This document shows positions 1-6,867 of a stretch of 64,000 nt of DNA, one piece after another; positions within the stretch are counted from its first letter, which is position 1; each line of letters starts with the position of its first letter. The DNA is from Tenacibaculum sp. MAR_2010_89 (GTDB lineage: Bacteria; Bacteroidota; Bacteroidia; Flavobacteriales; Flavobacteriaceae), in assembly GCF_900105985.1 (NCBI RefSeq), contig NZ_FNUB01000005.1, positions 1,364,001 through 1,428,000 of the forward strand, read 5' to 3'. The notes beneath the pieces are model-generated. The model made no database searches. It had not been told where the DNA came from and was given only the letters and a program-made list of their open reading frames with translations. Made by a program: the position numbers and the translations under genes.

Positions 1-386
1 GGATATTCGTTTACGACTCTAATGTTTAATTTATAGTCTTCATCAGCACAAGCATAACTATCTCTAACAAAAACCTCTTTATTTGAAAGATAAGAAGTAA
101 CCTTATCGTATAATTTATCAAACTTTTCGGAATCGAAAGGGATGTTTATATCTCCCCACCAAATTTCATCTTTGGTGATATCGTCTTTAACGATAAATCG
201 ATCCATAGGAGAACGTCCTGTAAATTCACCTGTTTTTACTGCTAATGCACCAAAACTAGTATTTTCTCCTTGTTCTTTTTCAATAGTAATATCATGCAAC
301 TCGTCTGAAGTCAATTGATAACGCACCGTAGCATCTTTAATACCTAGGCTGTCTATCGAAATCGTTTTCGCATCAAGATTTGTCAT
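1..386 (-). CDS. pckA: phosphoenolpyruvate carboxykinase (ATP), N-terminal part
   Basis: First 128 codons of ATP-dependent PEP carboxykinase, the cytosolic enzyme that converts oxaloacetate and ATP to PEP in gluconeogenesis. The reverse-strand translation begins MTNLDAKTISIDSLG and contains the family segment TGRSPMDRFIVKD followed by IWWGDINIPF, typical of the N-terminal domain of bacterial PckA. The catalytic P-loop lies beyond the window edge, so activity cannot be judged. The ATG at 384-386 is the first in frame after an upstream stop and has a TAnnTTTG-like box about 33 nt upstream. It lies downstream of the DUF423 gene on the same strand. Confidence 0.9.
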   Translation of the reverse strand, partial: MTNLDAKTISIDSLGIKDATVRYQLTSDELHDITIEKEQGENTSFGALAVKTGEFTGRSPMDRFIVKDDITKDEIWWGDINIPFDSEKFDKLYDKVTSYLSNKEVFVRDSYACADEDYKLNIRVVNEY

Positions 387-418
387 CTTAAAATATTTTA
401 GTTGTGTTTTATTTGGGA

Positions 419-426
419 CAAAAATA
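419..426 (-). promoter_or_regulatory. candidate -7 box for pckA
   Basis: The reverse strand reads TATTTTTG, an exact match to the Bacteroidota -7 consensus TAnnTTTG, about 33 nt before the pckA ATG. I see no well-spaced TTG -33 element. A small inverted repeat, CTGAT-AC-ATCAG at 446-457, sits just upstream and could be an operator. Confidence 0.4.
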
Positions 427-470
427 GTTCTTTTTGTTAAAACACCTGATACATCAGCAAATTTTATTAA

Positions 471-854
471 CTATTCATTCTTAATAACTTTCTTTAAAAA
501 ATAAAAAGAGGTTAAAAACCAACCTAAAATTAATAATAGTCCCCCCAATGGTGTAATGAACCAAATATATTTAGCAGGAACACTTAGTAGCTGGATAGCG
601 TAGATAGATCCAGAGAATAAAATAATACCAATGATTACTAAAAGACTTATTTTATGCTTAAAGGAGGTGGTTATTTGATTACTTACATTTATGAATAATA
701 AAAAAAGAGCATGATACATTTGATATTTCACAGCTGTTTCAAAGCTATTTAAAGCTTCTGGGCTTAATTTATTTTTTAAAGCATGTGCACCAAATGCACC
801 TAGAACCACTGCTACTGCTCCTAAAACTGAAGCTATTGTTAAATTTTTATACAT
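471..854 (-). CDS. DUF423 (TMEM256-like) small membrane protein
   Basis: 127-residue inner-membrane protein of the DUF423/TMEM256 family, function unknown. It starts MYKNLTIASVLGAVAVVLGA with the family GAFGAHALK motif at about residues 20-28, and has four hydrophobic segments (about 5-22, 47-60, 68-86, 95-120). The length is normal for the family. A run of six C (541-546) encodes Gly-Gly in frame, so this homopolymer is intact. It precedes pckA on the same strand with an 84-nt gap, and its own promoter box lies at 918-925. Confidence 0.85.
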   Translation of the reverse strand: MYKNLTIASVLGAVAVVLGAFGAHALKNKLSPEALNSFETAVKYQMYHALFLLFINVSNQITTSFKHKISLLVIIGIILFSGSIYAIQLLSVPAKYIWFITPLGGLLLILGWFLTSFYFLKKVIKNE

Positions 855-917
855 TTTTAAAGTTTTTGTTTAAAATTAAACTTTTTTAACGATATTGCTA
901 CCCTAAATTAATAAGAA

Positions 918-925
918 CAAAAGTA
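918..925 (-). promoter_or_regulatory. candidate -7 box for the DUF423 gene
   Basis: The reverse strand reads TACTTTTG, an exact TAnnTTTG match about 64 nt upstream of the DUF423 start, inside the 81-nt divergent gap with the saccharopine dehydrogenase-like gene. Confidence 0.4.
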
Positions 926-935
926 CATTATATAG

Positions 936-2306
936 ATGAAAAATATATTGATTATTGGTGCTGGAAGATCTAGTTCTTCGCTTATAAAATATTTGTTAGA
1001 TAAGTCTTCAACAGAAAATCTACATATTACTATTGGAGATGTATCAGAAGAAAATGCATTGTCGAAAATTAATGGGCATAAAAATGCATCAGCAATTAAG
1101 TTAGATGTATTTAAAGAAGAGGAAAGAATAGCCGCGATAAAAAAAGCTGATATTGTGATATCAATGTTACCTGCACGTTTCCATATAGAGGTAGCAAAAG
1201 ATTGTGTTACTTATAGTAAACATATGGTTACTGCATCTTATATTTCTGAAGAGATGAAAGCTTTGGATGCCCAAGTAAAATCGAAGGGCTTAGTTTTCAT
1301 GAATGAAATTGGTTTAGACCCAGGGATTGATCATATGAGTGCTATGCAAGTAATTGATAGAATTAAAGATGATTCAGGTAAAATGTTACTGTTTGAATCT
1401 TTTTGTGGAGGTTTGGTAGCTCCTGAGAGTGATACTAATTTATGGAACTATAAGTTTACCTGGAATCCAAGAAATGTAGTTTTAGCAGGGCAAGGAGGTG
1501 CTTCTATGTTTATTCAAGAAGGGACTTATAAATATATACCTTACCATAAATTGTTTAGAAGAACAGAGTTTTTAACGATTAATGGAAGTGGGAAATTTGA
1601 AGCTTATGCTAATAGAGATTCTTTAAAGTATAGAAGTATTTATGGATTGGAAGACATAGAAACAATGTACAGAGGAACGGTACGTAAAGTTGGTTTTTCT
1701 AGAGCTTGGAATGTATTTGTTCAGTTAGGAATGACTGATGATTCTTATACTATTGAGGATTCTGAAAATATGAGTTACCGTGATTTTACAAACTTATTTT
1801 TGGCATACTCTCCTTCTGACTCAGTTGAGTTAAAGTTTCGTTCTTATTTAAAAATTGACCAAGATGATATAATGTGGGATAAATTTTTAGAGTTAGATAT
1901 TTTTAATCCAGAGAAGAAAGTAAACTTAAAGAATGCAACACCAGCACAAATTTTACAAAAGATATTAATGGATTCTTGGACTTTAGAAAAAGAAGATAAA
2001 GATATGATTGTAATGCACCATATTTTTGGTTATGAGAAAGATGGAGGTAAGCATCAGGTTGAAAGTAGTATGATTATTAAAGGAGATGATCAAACATATA
2101 CCGCTATGGCAAAAACTGTAGGATTACCAGTGGCCATGGCTGCATTACGAATTTTGAATGGAGATATAACTACTCCAGGAGTACAGTTGCCAATAAATAA
2201 AGAAGTGTATGAGCCTATTTTAAAGGAGTTGGAGGAGTATGGAATTATTTTTAAAGAGAAAGATGTACCTTTTTTAGGGTATAATCCTGAGAGCGTAAAA
2301 GGTTAA
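936..2306 (+). CDS. saccharopine dehydrogenase-like oxidoreductase
   Basis: 456-residue cytosolic NAD(P)-dependent oxidoreductase of the saccharopine dehydrogenase (LYS9-type) family, probably acting in lysine breakdown or a related glutamate-forming step. The N-terminus MKNILIIGAGRSSSSL is a Rossmann dinucleotide-binding motif. The segment MNEIGLDPGIDHMSA at about 126-140 is the conserved catalytic/substrate region, followed by the saccharopine-dehydrogenase C-terminal domain. Length fits bacterial and yeast homologues. It appears to be a single-gene unit ended by the large palindrome at 2418-2477. Exact substrate cannot be fixed; lysine-6-dehydrogenase-type activity is an alternative. Confidence 0.8.
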   Translation: MKNILIIGAGRSSSSLIKYLLDKSSTENLHITIGDVSEENALSKINGHKNASAIKLDVFKEEERIAAIKKADIVISMLPARFHIEVAKDCVTYSKHMVTASYISEEMKALDAQVKSKGLVFMNEIGLDPGIDHMSAMQVIDRIKDDSGKMLLFESFCGGLVAPESDTNLWNYKFTWNPRNVVLAGQGGASMFIQEGTYKYIPYHKLFRRTEFLTINGSGKFEAYANRDSLKYRSIYGLEDIETMYRGTVRKVGFSRAWNVFVQLGMTDDSYTIEDSENMSYRDFTNLFLAYSPSDSVELKFRSYLKIDQDDIMWDKFLELDIFNPEKKVNLKNATPAQILQKILMDSWTLEKEDKDMIVMHHIFGYEKDGGKHQVESSMIIKGDDQTYTAMAKTVGLPVAMAALRILNGDITTPGVQLPINKEVYEPILKELEEYGIIFKEKDVPFLGYNPESVKG

Positions 2307-2417
2307 TTTTTATTGATTAAAAAAATAATCTTTAACTTACAAAAGATTATTAACAATAAAAAGTACACTAATTTTGAGTCATTTATTATCACAGTTACAT
2401 AAAAACAGTATAGTAAA

Positions 2418-2477
2418 TACTTATTAAAAATAAAATAGGCATTGATTTATCAGTGCCTATTTTATTTTTAATAAGTA
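2418..2477. terminator. 60-bp near-perfect palindrome, probable bidirectional terminator
   Basis: Left arm 2418-2441 (starts TACTTATTAAAAA, ends AGGCA) is perfectly complementary to right arm 2454-2477. The 12-nt centre TTGATTTATCAG can also partly pair. The GC-containing part TAGGCA/TGCCTA is flanked by A and T tracts on both sides, as expected of a terminator working in either direction. It follows the saccharopine dehydrogenase-like stop by about 110 nt. The arms are unusually long for a simple terminator. Confidence 0.7.
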
Positions 2478-2617
2478 ACATTCTTAGGGAGAAATTTCTA
2501 TTGAAAAACTGTTTTTATTTTTCTACAGAAAGAAAGTATTTTTTAGTAGAAAGATAAAAATCAATAAAGTAAAGTTAATTTAACCTAAATGAATTAGGGA
2601 GTTAATTTATTTCCTAC

Positions 2618-2625
2618 TAGTTTTG
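2618..2625 (+). promoter_or_regulatory. candidate -7 box for the alpha/beta hydrolase
   Basis: TAGTTTTG matches TAnnTTTG exactly, 59 nt before the ATG at 2685. No well-placed TTG -33 element is visible. Confidence 0.4.
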
Positions 2626-2684
2626 CAGGTTATTAATATAATTAATTAAAAACAATACCATAACACAAATAACAAAAGTCAATA

Positions 2685-3539
2685 ATGAAAAAATCAACCT
2701 TTCATAAAATTATTTTTTCTTTTTTAATTTTTCAGTTTAGCATTATAAATGCACAAGATAAATTTAATACTCCTTATGGAAATAATTCTGCAGTTGGGAA
2801 GTATGTAAAGATAAATGGAGCTAATATCTATTACGAAGAATACGGTAAAGGTGAACCTTTATTAATAATTCATGGATGCGGTGCAGATATAAAAGCAATG
2901 GAGTATCAAATTGATTATTTTAAAGATAAATATAGGGTAATTGTAGCTGATAGTAGAGGTCAAGGTAAATCTGAATTGAAAACAGACTCTTTAACTTATA
3001 CACAAATGACAAAAGATTTTGTGGAGCTTATAAAATATTTGAAATTAGATGCAGTCAACATTCTTGGTTGGAGTGATGGTGGAATTTTAGCTTTAAAAAT
3101 AGGAATAACTAATGAGGTTAAGGTGAATAAAATAGTAACTATGGGTGCTAATTTACGACCAGATACTACAGCTGTTAATAGCTGGGCATTAGAGCAAGTT
3201 AGAGAGATGCATGCAGAAACATTAACAATGATAATGAAAGGTGATACATCTAAAGATTGGAAAACAGAATTACAATTAGATAGAATGTTGTTAACCCAAC
3301 CGAATATTAGCCATTTAGAGTTGAAAAAAATTAAAGCTTCTGTATTAATTATGAATGGAGATAGAGACATTATTAAAAATAAACATGCTGTAGAGATATT
3401 TAGCAACTTATCTACTGCACAATTATGTATAATGCCAGGTACTAATCATGGAGCCCCTCGTAATAAATCAAAAATGTTTAATGAAATTGTAAATGATTTT
3501 TTGAGTAAAGAATTTAATTATTCAGATAAAACACACTAA
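2685..3539 (+). CDS. secreted alpha/beta hydrolase
   Basis: 284-residue alpha/beta-hydrolase-fold protein with a Sec signal peptide (hydrophobic stretch about 9-22, cleavage near INA-QD). The oxyanion-hole region is IIHGCGAD. The nucleophile elbow is GWSDGG (Ser in G-x-S-x-G), the acid is in MNGDRDII and the histidine in GTNHGAP near the C-terminus, so the triad looks complete. Probably a periplasmic or exported esterase, lipase or peptidase; the substrate cannot be told from sequence. It is monocistronic and converges with trmN6, leaving a 9-nt gap. Confidence 0.8.
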   Translation: MKKSTFHKIIFSFLIFQFSIINAQDKFNTPYGNNSAVGKYVKINGANIYYEEYGKGEPLLIIHGCGADIKAMEYQIDYFKDKYRVIVADSRGQGKSELKTDSLTYTQMTKDFVELIKYLKLDAVNILGWSDGGILALKIGITNEVKVNKIVTMGANLRPDTTAVNSWALEQVREMHAETLTMIMKGDTSKDWKTELQLDRMLLTQPNISHLELKKIKASVLIMNGDRDIIKNKHAVEIFSNLSTAQLCIMPGTNHGAPRNKSKMFNEIVNDFLSKEFNYSDKTH

Positions 3540-3548
3540 CTATAATAA

Positions 3549-4268
3549 TTACATTTTTAAATAAAAATCTTTGGTAAGATTTATATAGGCATCAGTATAC
3601 TGGTGCCTTTCTTTTTCAATAACTAATTCTTCTTGTATAATATCAGATTCTATAAAAGAAAACTCTAACAAACTTCTTTTAAACTCTGTGTTTTCATTTC
3701 CTTTTACGTGACATATTTTATTAGGAAAAAGATTATTTGATTTTGCTATTTTAATAAACTCTTTTTCTTCTTTAGATGGAATTATTACCGAAAATAAACC
3801 GTCCTTTGAAAGTAAATTACGTACTCCCTCAATTAATTCTTTAAAAGAAAGAGATGTTGTAAAGCGTGCTTTATTTCTTGCTAAATCAGTTGTTTCAAAT
3901 TCATCATTGTAAAAAGGAGGATTAGAAATAATAAGATCATATTGTTCTTCTTCTTCAGTCATTTCAATAGCAAACTCGGTAAAAGGAGCATTATAGCAAA
4001 ATAAGCGATCTCCCCAATCGGATTGCTCAAAATTCTCTACTGTTTGTTCATATGCATTTGCTTCTATTTCTACAGCATCTATAGTAGAAGCATTACTTCT
4101 TTGTGCTAACATTAAAGAAATAATACCAGTTCCTGAACCTATATCTAAAATAGTATCTGGATAATTGTTTAGTGAACACCAAGCTCCTAATAAAACAGCA
4201 TCAGTGCCAATTTTCATAGCAGTTTTATCTTGATGTATTGTGAATTCTTTAAATTTAAATGGTTTCAT
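3549..4268 (-). CDS. trmN6: tRNA1(Val) (adenine(37)-N6)-methyltransferase
   Basis: 239-residue SAM-dependent methyltransferase that makes N6-methyladenosine at A37 of tRNA-Val. It begins MKPFKFKEFTIHQDKTAMKI with the family GTDAVLLGAW motif, then the SAM-binding loop LDIGSGTGIISLMLAQ, and the N6-adenine methyltransferase catalytic motif NPPFYN at about residue 138. Length matches YfiC/TrmN6. The stop of the upstream 43-residue membrane protein directly abuts its ATG, so the two are probably co-transcribed. Confidence 0.88.
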   Translation of the reverse strand: MKPFKFKEFTIHQDKTAMKIGTDAVLLGAWCSLNNYPDTILDIGSGTGIISLMLAQRSNASTIDAVEIEANAYEQTVENFEQSDWGDRLFCYNAPFTEFAIEMTEEEEQYDLIISNPPFYNDEFETTDLARNKARFTTSLSFKELIEGVRNLLSKDGLFSVIIPSKEEKEFIKIAKSNNLFPNKICHVKGNENTEFKRSLLEFSFIESDIIQEELVIEKERHQYTDAYINLTKDFYLKM

Positions 4269-4400
4269 TTATAAAATTCTTTCTAAAAGTTTTTCTGCAT
4301 TTAACCATAAATAAAGAGCAATTGCTAACAGTATTATAAAAAACAATCCTTTTTTAGGTTTTGTTCTTTTTCTATTTCCAAACCTTCTTTTAAACTCCAT
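4269..4400 (-). CDS. 43-residue single-pass membrane protein
   Basis: Short ORF whose stop codon directly abuts the trmN6 start codon (TAA then ATG). The product starts MEFKRRFGNRKRTKPKKG, a very basic N-terminus, followed by one hydrophobic segment (LFFIILLAIALYLWL, about 19-33) and a short charged tail, so a type-II or tail-anchored topology with a basic cytoplasmic end is expected. Precise abutment with trmN6 supports that it is real. I do not recognise a family; function unknown. Confidence 0.6.
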   Translation of the reverse strand: MEFKRRFGNRKRTKPKKGLFFIILLAIALYLWLNAEKLLERIL

Positions 4401-4530
4401 TTACTCTATTCTGAAAAATTACAATTCGAAGGTAAAACAAACCAATCTATTTACATTAATAAAAAGTAAATTTTATTTTTTTTAAAAAAAGTATAGGGTA
4501 AAAAGAAGTATAAAAGTATTAGATATGAAG

Positions 4531-4542
4531 CTAAACGTTTAG
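4531..4542. promoter_or_regulatory. 12-bp perfect palindrome upstream of the lipoprotein/receptor locus
   Basis: CTAAACGTTTAG is a perfect dyad 33 nt before the candidate 34-residue ORF and 154 nt before the lipoprotein start. It could be an operator for this locus, but nothing in the sequence identifies its regulator. Confidence 0.3.
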
Positions 4543-4574
4543 GTAAAAAAAATATTAATTTAAAATGGGGGATT

Positions 4575-4679
4575 ATGAAATTATTTATTAATAGAATTCA
4601 GAGAATAGTAAAAATAATAAAACTTAGTATATCTATGAGTGATCTTGGTAAAGGTGCTGGATATGCTATCAAAAGGTAA
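4575..4679 (+). CDS. candidate 34-residue peptide
   Basis: Open frame ATG...TAA encoding a peptide that starts MKLFINRIQRIVKIIKL and ends GKGAGYAIKR. The N-terminal half is an amphipathic, basic stretch; the C-terminal half is small and glycine-rich. It is preceded by GGGGGA two nt before the ATG, the most SD-like purine run in this region though closer than ideal, and ends 16 nt before the lipoprotein ATG. No family recognised. It could be a real leader or signalling peptide or chance; coding bias cannot be judged at this length. Confidence 0.35.
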   Translation: MKLFINRIQRIVKIIKLSISMSDLGKGAGYAIKR

Positions 4680-4695
4680 AACTAAAATTTTAAAA

Positions 4696-5346
4696 ATGAA
4701 AAAAATAAATTTATTAGGAACAGCAGTATTGGCTGTAATGATATTAACATCATGTTCAAATGATGAAATAGTAAATCCAAATTCAGAAGAGGATAATAAG
4801 TTAGAATTATTTAAATATTCTTTTGAAAAAAGCAATGAAGGTTTTTTAACAGCAAAAGAGAGTGATTATACAGCTAATACACCAGTGGTTAATCTTTCTG
4901 CAGATAAAAATCATTGTGGAAGGTTGTTTACCGGAACTTCTAAAACGTTTACAACTTGGAAAGGGTACAGTTTTAAAGGTAATGATACTAGGTTTTTAGG
5001 GTTGAATATGGGGAATTGTAAAGGTGTTTTTGACGGGGTAGCTAAAAAGGATTTTAAGCTTTCAGTACCATTATTAAAAGGTAAAGGTAAAATTTCATTT
5101 AATTATTATAGGCCAGGAGACTTTACTGGTTGGGGATATGTATTTAAAGTGTATATAAGTAAAAAAGAAGAGAAAGATCCTTTTAAAAATTCAATTATAC
5201 AGTTAGAACCAAGAATTGAGTCAAGTGGGTGGATTAGTTATGCAAAAGATTTAAATGTTGATTTAAAATCTGGAGATTATACACTGTATATTCATATGGT
5301 TGGGGCAGCAGCCATCGATGATATTTCATTAATAGAAAAAAAATAA
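4696..5346 (+). CDS. secreted lipoprotein of unknown function
   Basis: 216 residues starting at the ATG for MKKINLLGTAVLAVMILTSC, a lipoprotein signal peptide with the acylated cysteine at residue 20. An in-frame upstream ATG at 4639 would put a charged extension in front of the signal peptide, so I reject it. The acidic run after the lipobox (SNDEIVNPNSEED) is a typical flavobacterial surface-export tether. The mature part is rich in aromatic and beta-prone residues (e.g. ISFNYYRPGDFTGWG) and may be a jelly-roll/carbohydrate-binding-like domain, but this is inference. It lies just before the sigma/FecR/TonB trio and may be its ligand binder. Confidence 0.7.
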   Translation: MKKINLLGTAVLAVMILTSCSNDEIVNPNSEEDNKLELFKYSFEKSNEGFLTAKESDYTANTPVVNLSADKNHCGRLFTGTSKTFTTWKGYSFKGNDTRFLGLNMGNCKGVFDGVAKKDFKLSVPLLKGKGKISFNYYRPGDFTGWGYVFKVYISKKEEKDPFKNSIIQLEPRIESSGWISYAKDLNVDLKSGDYTLYIHMVGAAAIDDISLIEKK

Positions 5347-5356
5347 AACTATAATT

Positions 5357-5393
5357 TTAGAAAAGATTTCTTAAAAAAAGAAATCTTTTCTAA
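5357..5393 (+). terminator. stem-loop after the lipoprotein gene
   Basis: Sixteen-bp inverted repeat (left arm TTAGAAAAGATTTCTT, loop AAAAA, right arm perfectly complementary) starting 10 nt after the lipoprotein stop. The stem is AT-rich and has no long downstream T tract, so it may be a weak terminator or an mRNA 3'-end processing element separating the abundant lipoprotein message from the sigma-factor message. Confidence 0.6.
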
Positions 5394-5431
5394 TTGAAAC
5401 TTAAAACTAAATACAGTATCTTGGTTTGTGT

Positions 5432-5947
5432 ATGATTAGTGATAAAAAGTCAATTTGTAATCCTATTGTTTTTGAAGAGGTTTACAAAACAAATATAAAA
5501 GCGCTGCGAAATTATATTTATTATAAATGTGGTGATGTATCGTTATCTGAAGATATTGTGCAAGATGCATTTATGAAAATATGGAAGAATTGCTCAAACA
5601 TAATACCTAATACAGTTAAAGCATTATTATATAAAATGTCATTTAATTCACTCATGAGTTTTTTTTCTCATAAGAAGGTAGTTCTAGAACATGAAAAACT
5701 ACAAAACCCTATTAATTCAACAAATGAAGATCCTGAGTTTTTACTTGAAGAAAAAGAATTTCTAAAGAAATTACAACAAGCTATAGCTGAATTGAGGGAT
5801 AAAGATCGAGAGGTTTTTTTGATGAATAGAATAGATAAAAAAAAGTACAGAGAGATAGCTGATGTTTTAGATATATCTATAAAAACGGTTGAAAAAAGAA
5901 TGAGCAGTGCACTAAAAGAATTACGAAAAAAAATAGAAATCATTTAG
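5432..5947 (+). CDS. ECF RNA polymerase sigma factor (FecI-like)
   Basis: 171-residue extracytoplasmic-function sigma factor of the Bacteroidota FecI-like type. Region 2 (about 9-75) contains SEDIVQDAFMKIWKN. Region 4 (about 110-165) contains REVFLMNR, KKYREIADVLDISIKTVEKRM and ALKELR, the helix-turn-helix that reads the -35 element. The ATG at 5432 is preferred to an in-frame TTG at 5426. Directly followed by the fecR-type gene with a 3-nt gap. In this family the sigma factor is held by the adjacent FecR until the TonB receptor binds substrate, and then transcribes the receptor genes. Confidence 0.9.
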   Translation: MISDKKSICNPIVFEEVYKTNIKALRNYIYYKCGDVSLSEDIVQDAFMKIWKNCSNIIPNTVKALLYKMSFNSLMSFFSHKKVVLEHEKLQNPINSTNEDPEFLLEEKEFLKKLQQAIAELRDKDREVFLMNRIDKKKYREIADVLDISIKTVEKRMSSALKELRKKIEII

Positions 5948-5950
5948 TTT

Positions 5951-6862
5951 ATGAATAATGAAAAATATAATATATTATTAGCTAAATGGCTGGAGAATGA
6001 TATTTCTGAAGATGAATTAACTGTATTAAAGCAAAGACAAGAGTTTGAAACATATTCTAAAATTGCAAAATATAGTTCAGAGTTTTATGTTCCTGGTTCT
6101 AATGAAAAAGAATTGTACAATCAGTTTTTAAATAAAACAAGAAATGAAAAAAAGAATAAAACTAAAAAAATAAGCATTGGTTATTGGGGAGCTAGTGTTG
6201 CTGCTACTATATTGCTTTTATTTGGAGTTTTTCAAATGAAAAATAGTTCAGTAGAAGAGTTTACAACAATGTATGGAGAACAATTAACAGTATTTTTACC
6301 AGATAGTTCCGAGGTTCTTTTAAATAGCAATTCTAAAGTGTCATTTTCTCCGAAACTTTGGAGTAAAACTAGAAAAGTAACTCTTAAAGGAGAAGCCTAT
6401 TTTAAAGTGAAAAAAGGGGAGAAGTTCAAAGTGATAAGTAATGAAGGAGAAATATCAGTTTTAGGAACAGCTTTTAATGTTAATTCGCAATTAAACTTTT
6501 TAGAAGTTAAGTGTTATGAAGGCAAAGTATTGGTTAGCAGAAAAGGAGTGGAACATATATTGGTGAAAAATCAAGCTATTAGGCAAATTAAAAATGAAGC
6601 TTACGAAAATTGGAATATTGAAAGTTTTGAACCAATTTGGAAAAATGGTGAAATTTCTTTTGATAATACTCCTTTAAAATATGTTGTTAATAAGATACAA
6701 GATGTTTTTGGGGTTTTAATAAAAACAAAAAATATAGATTTAGAAAGAAGGTTTTCAGGAAGTTTTTCTAATTCTGATCTAACCATAGCATTGGTAGCAA
6801 TAACTGATACTATGGGATTCAAGTATGAAGTTAAAGAGAAAGAAGTTTTATTTTATAAATAG
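5951..6862 (+). CDS. FecR-family anti-sigma factor
   Basis: 303-residue inner-membrane anti-sigma/sigma-regulator protein. The cytoplasmic N-terminus (1-75) starts MNNEKYNILLAKWLENDISEDEL, followed by one transmembrane helix (about 77-96, SVAATILLLFGVFQM), a periplasmic FecR domain (about 100-200, with LTVFLPDSSEVLLNSNSKVSF and LKGEAYFKV) and a C-terminal DUF4974 domain (about 235-303). The DUF4974/STN pairing with the downstream receptor is the known contact in these systems. Tightly linked to the sigma and receptor genes. Confidence 0.9.
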   Translation: MNNEKYNILLAKWLENDISEDELTVLKQRQEFETYSKIAKYSSEFYVPGSNEKELYNQFLNKTRNEKKNKTKKISIGYWGASVAATILLLFGVFQMKNSSVEEFTTMYGEQLTVFLPDSSEVLLNSNSKVSFSPKLWSKTRKVTLKGEAYFKVKKGEKFKVISNEGEISVLGTAFNVNSQLNFLEVKCYEGKVLVSRKGVEHILVKNQAIRQIKNEAYENWNIESFEPIWKNGEISFDNTPLKYVVNKIQDVFGVLIKTKNIDLERRFSGSFSNSDLTIALVAITDTMGFKYEVKEKEVLFYK

Positions 6863-6867
6863 GTTAT

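Larger units (their letters stand above)
2307..2684. other. 378-nt intergenic region
   Basis: No plausible ORF or structured RNA other than the 60-bp palindrome at 2418-2477. The rest is AT-rich with short A/T tracts. A promoter box for the downstream hydrolase lies at 2618-2625. Confidence 0.6.

Noticed and set aside
4581..4835. Reverse-strand 84-codon frame over the lipoprotein start
   Set aside because: Overlaps the lipoprotein signal peptide in antisense and has no recognisable features.
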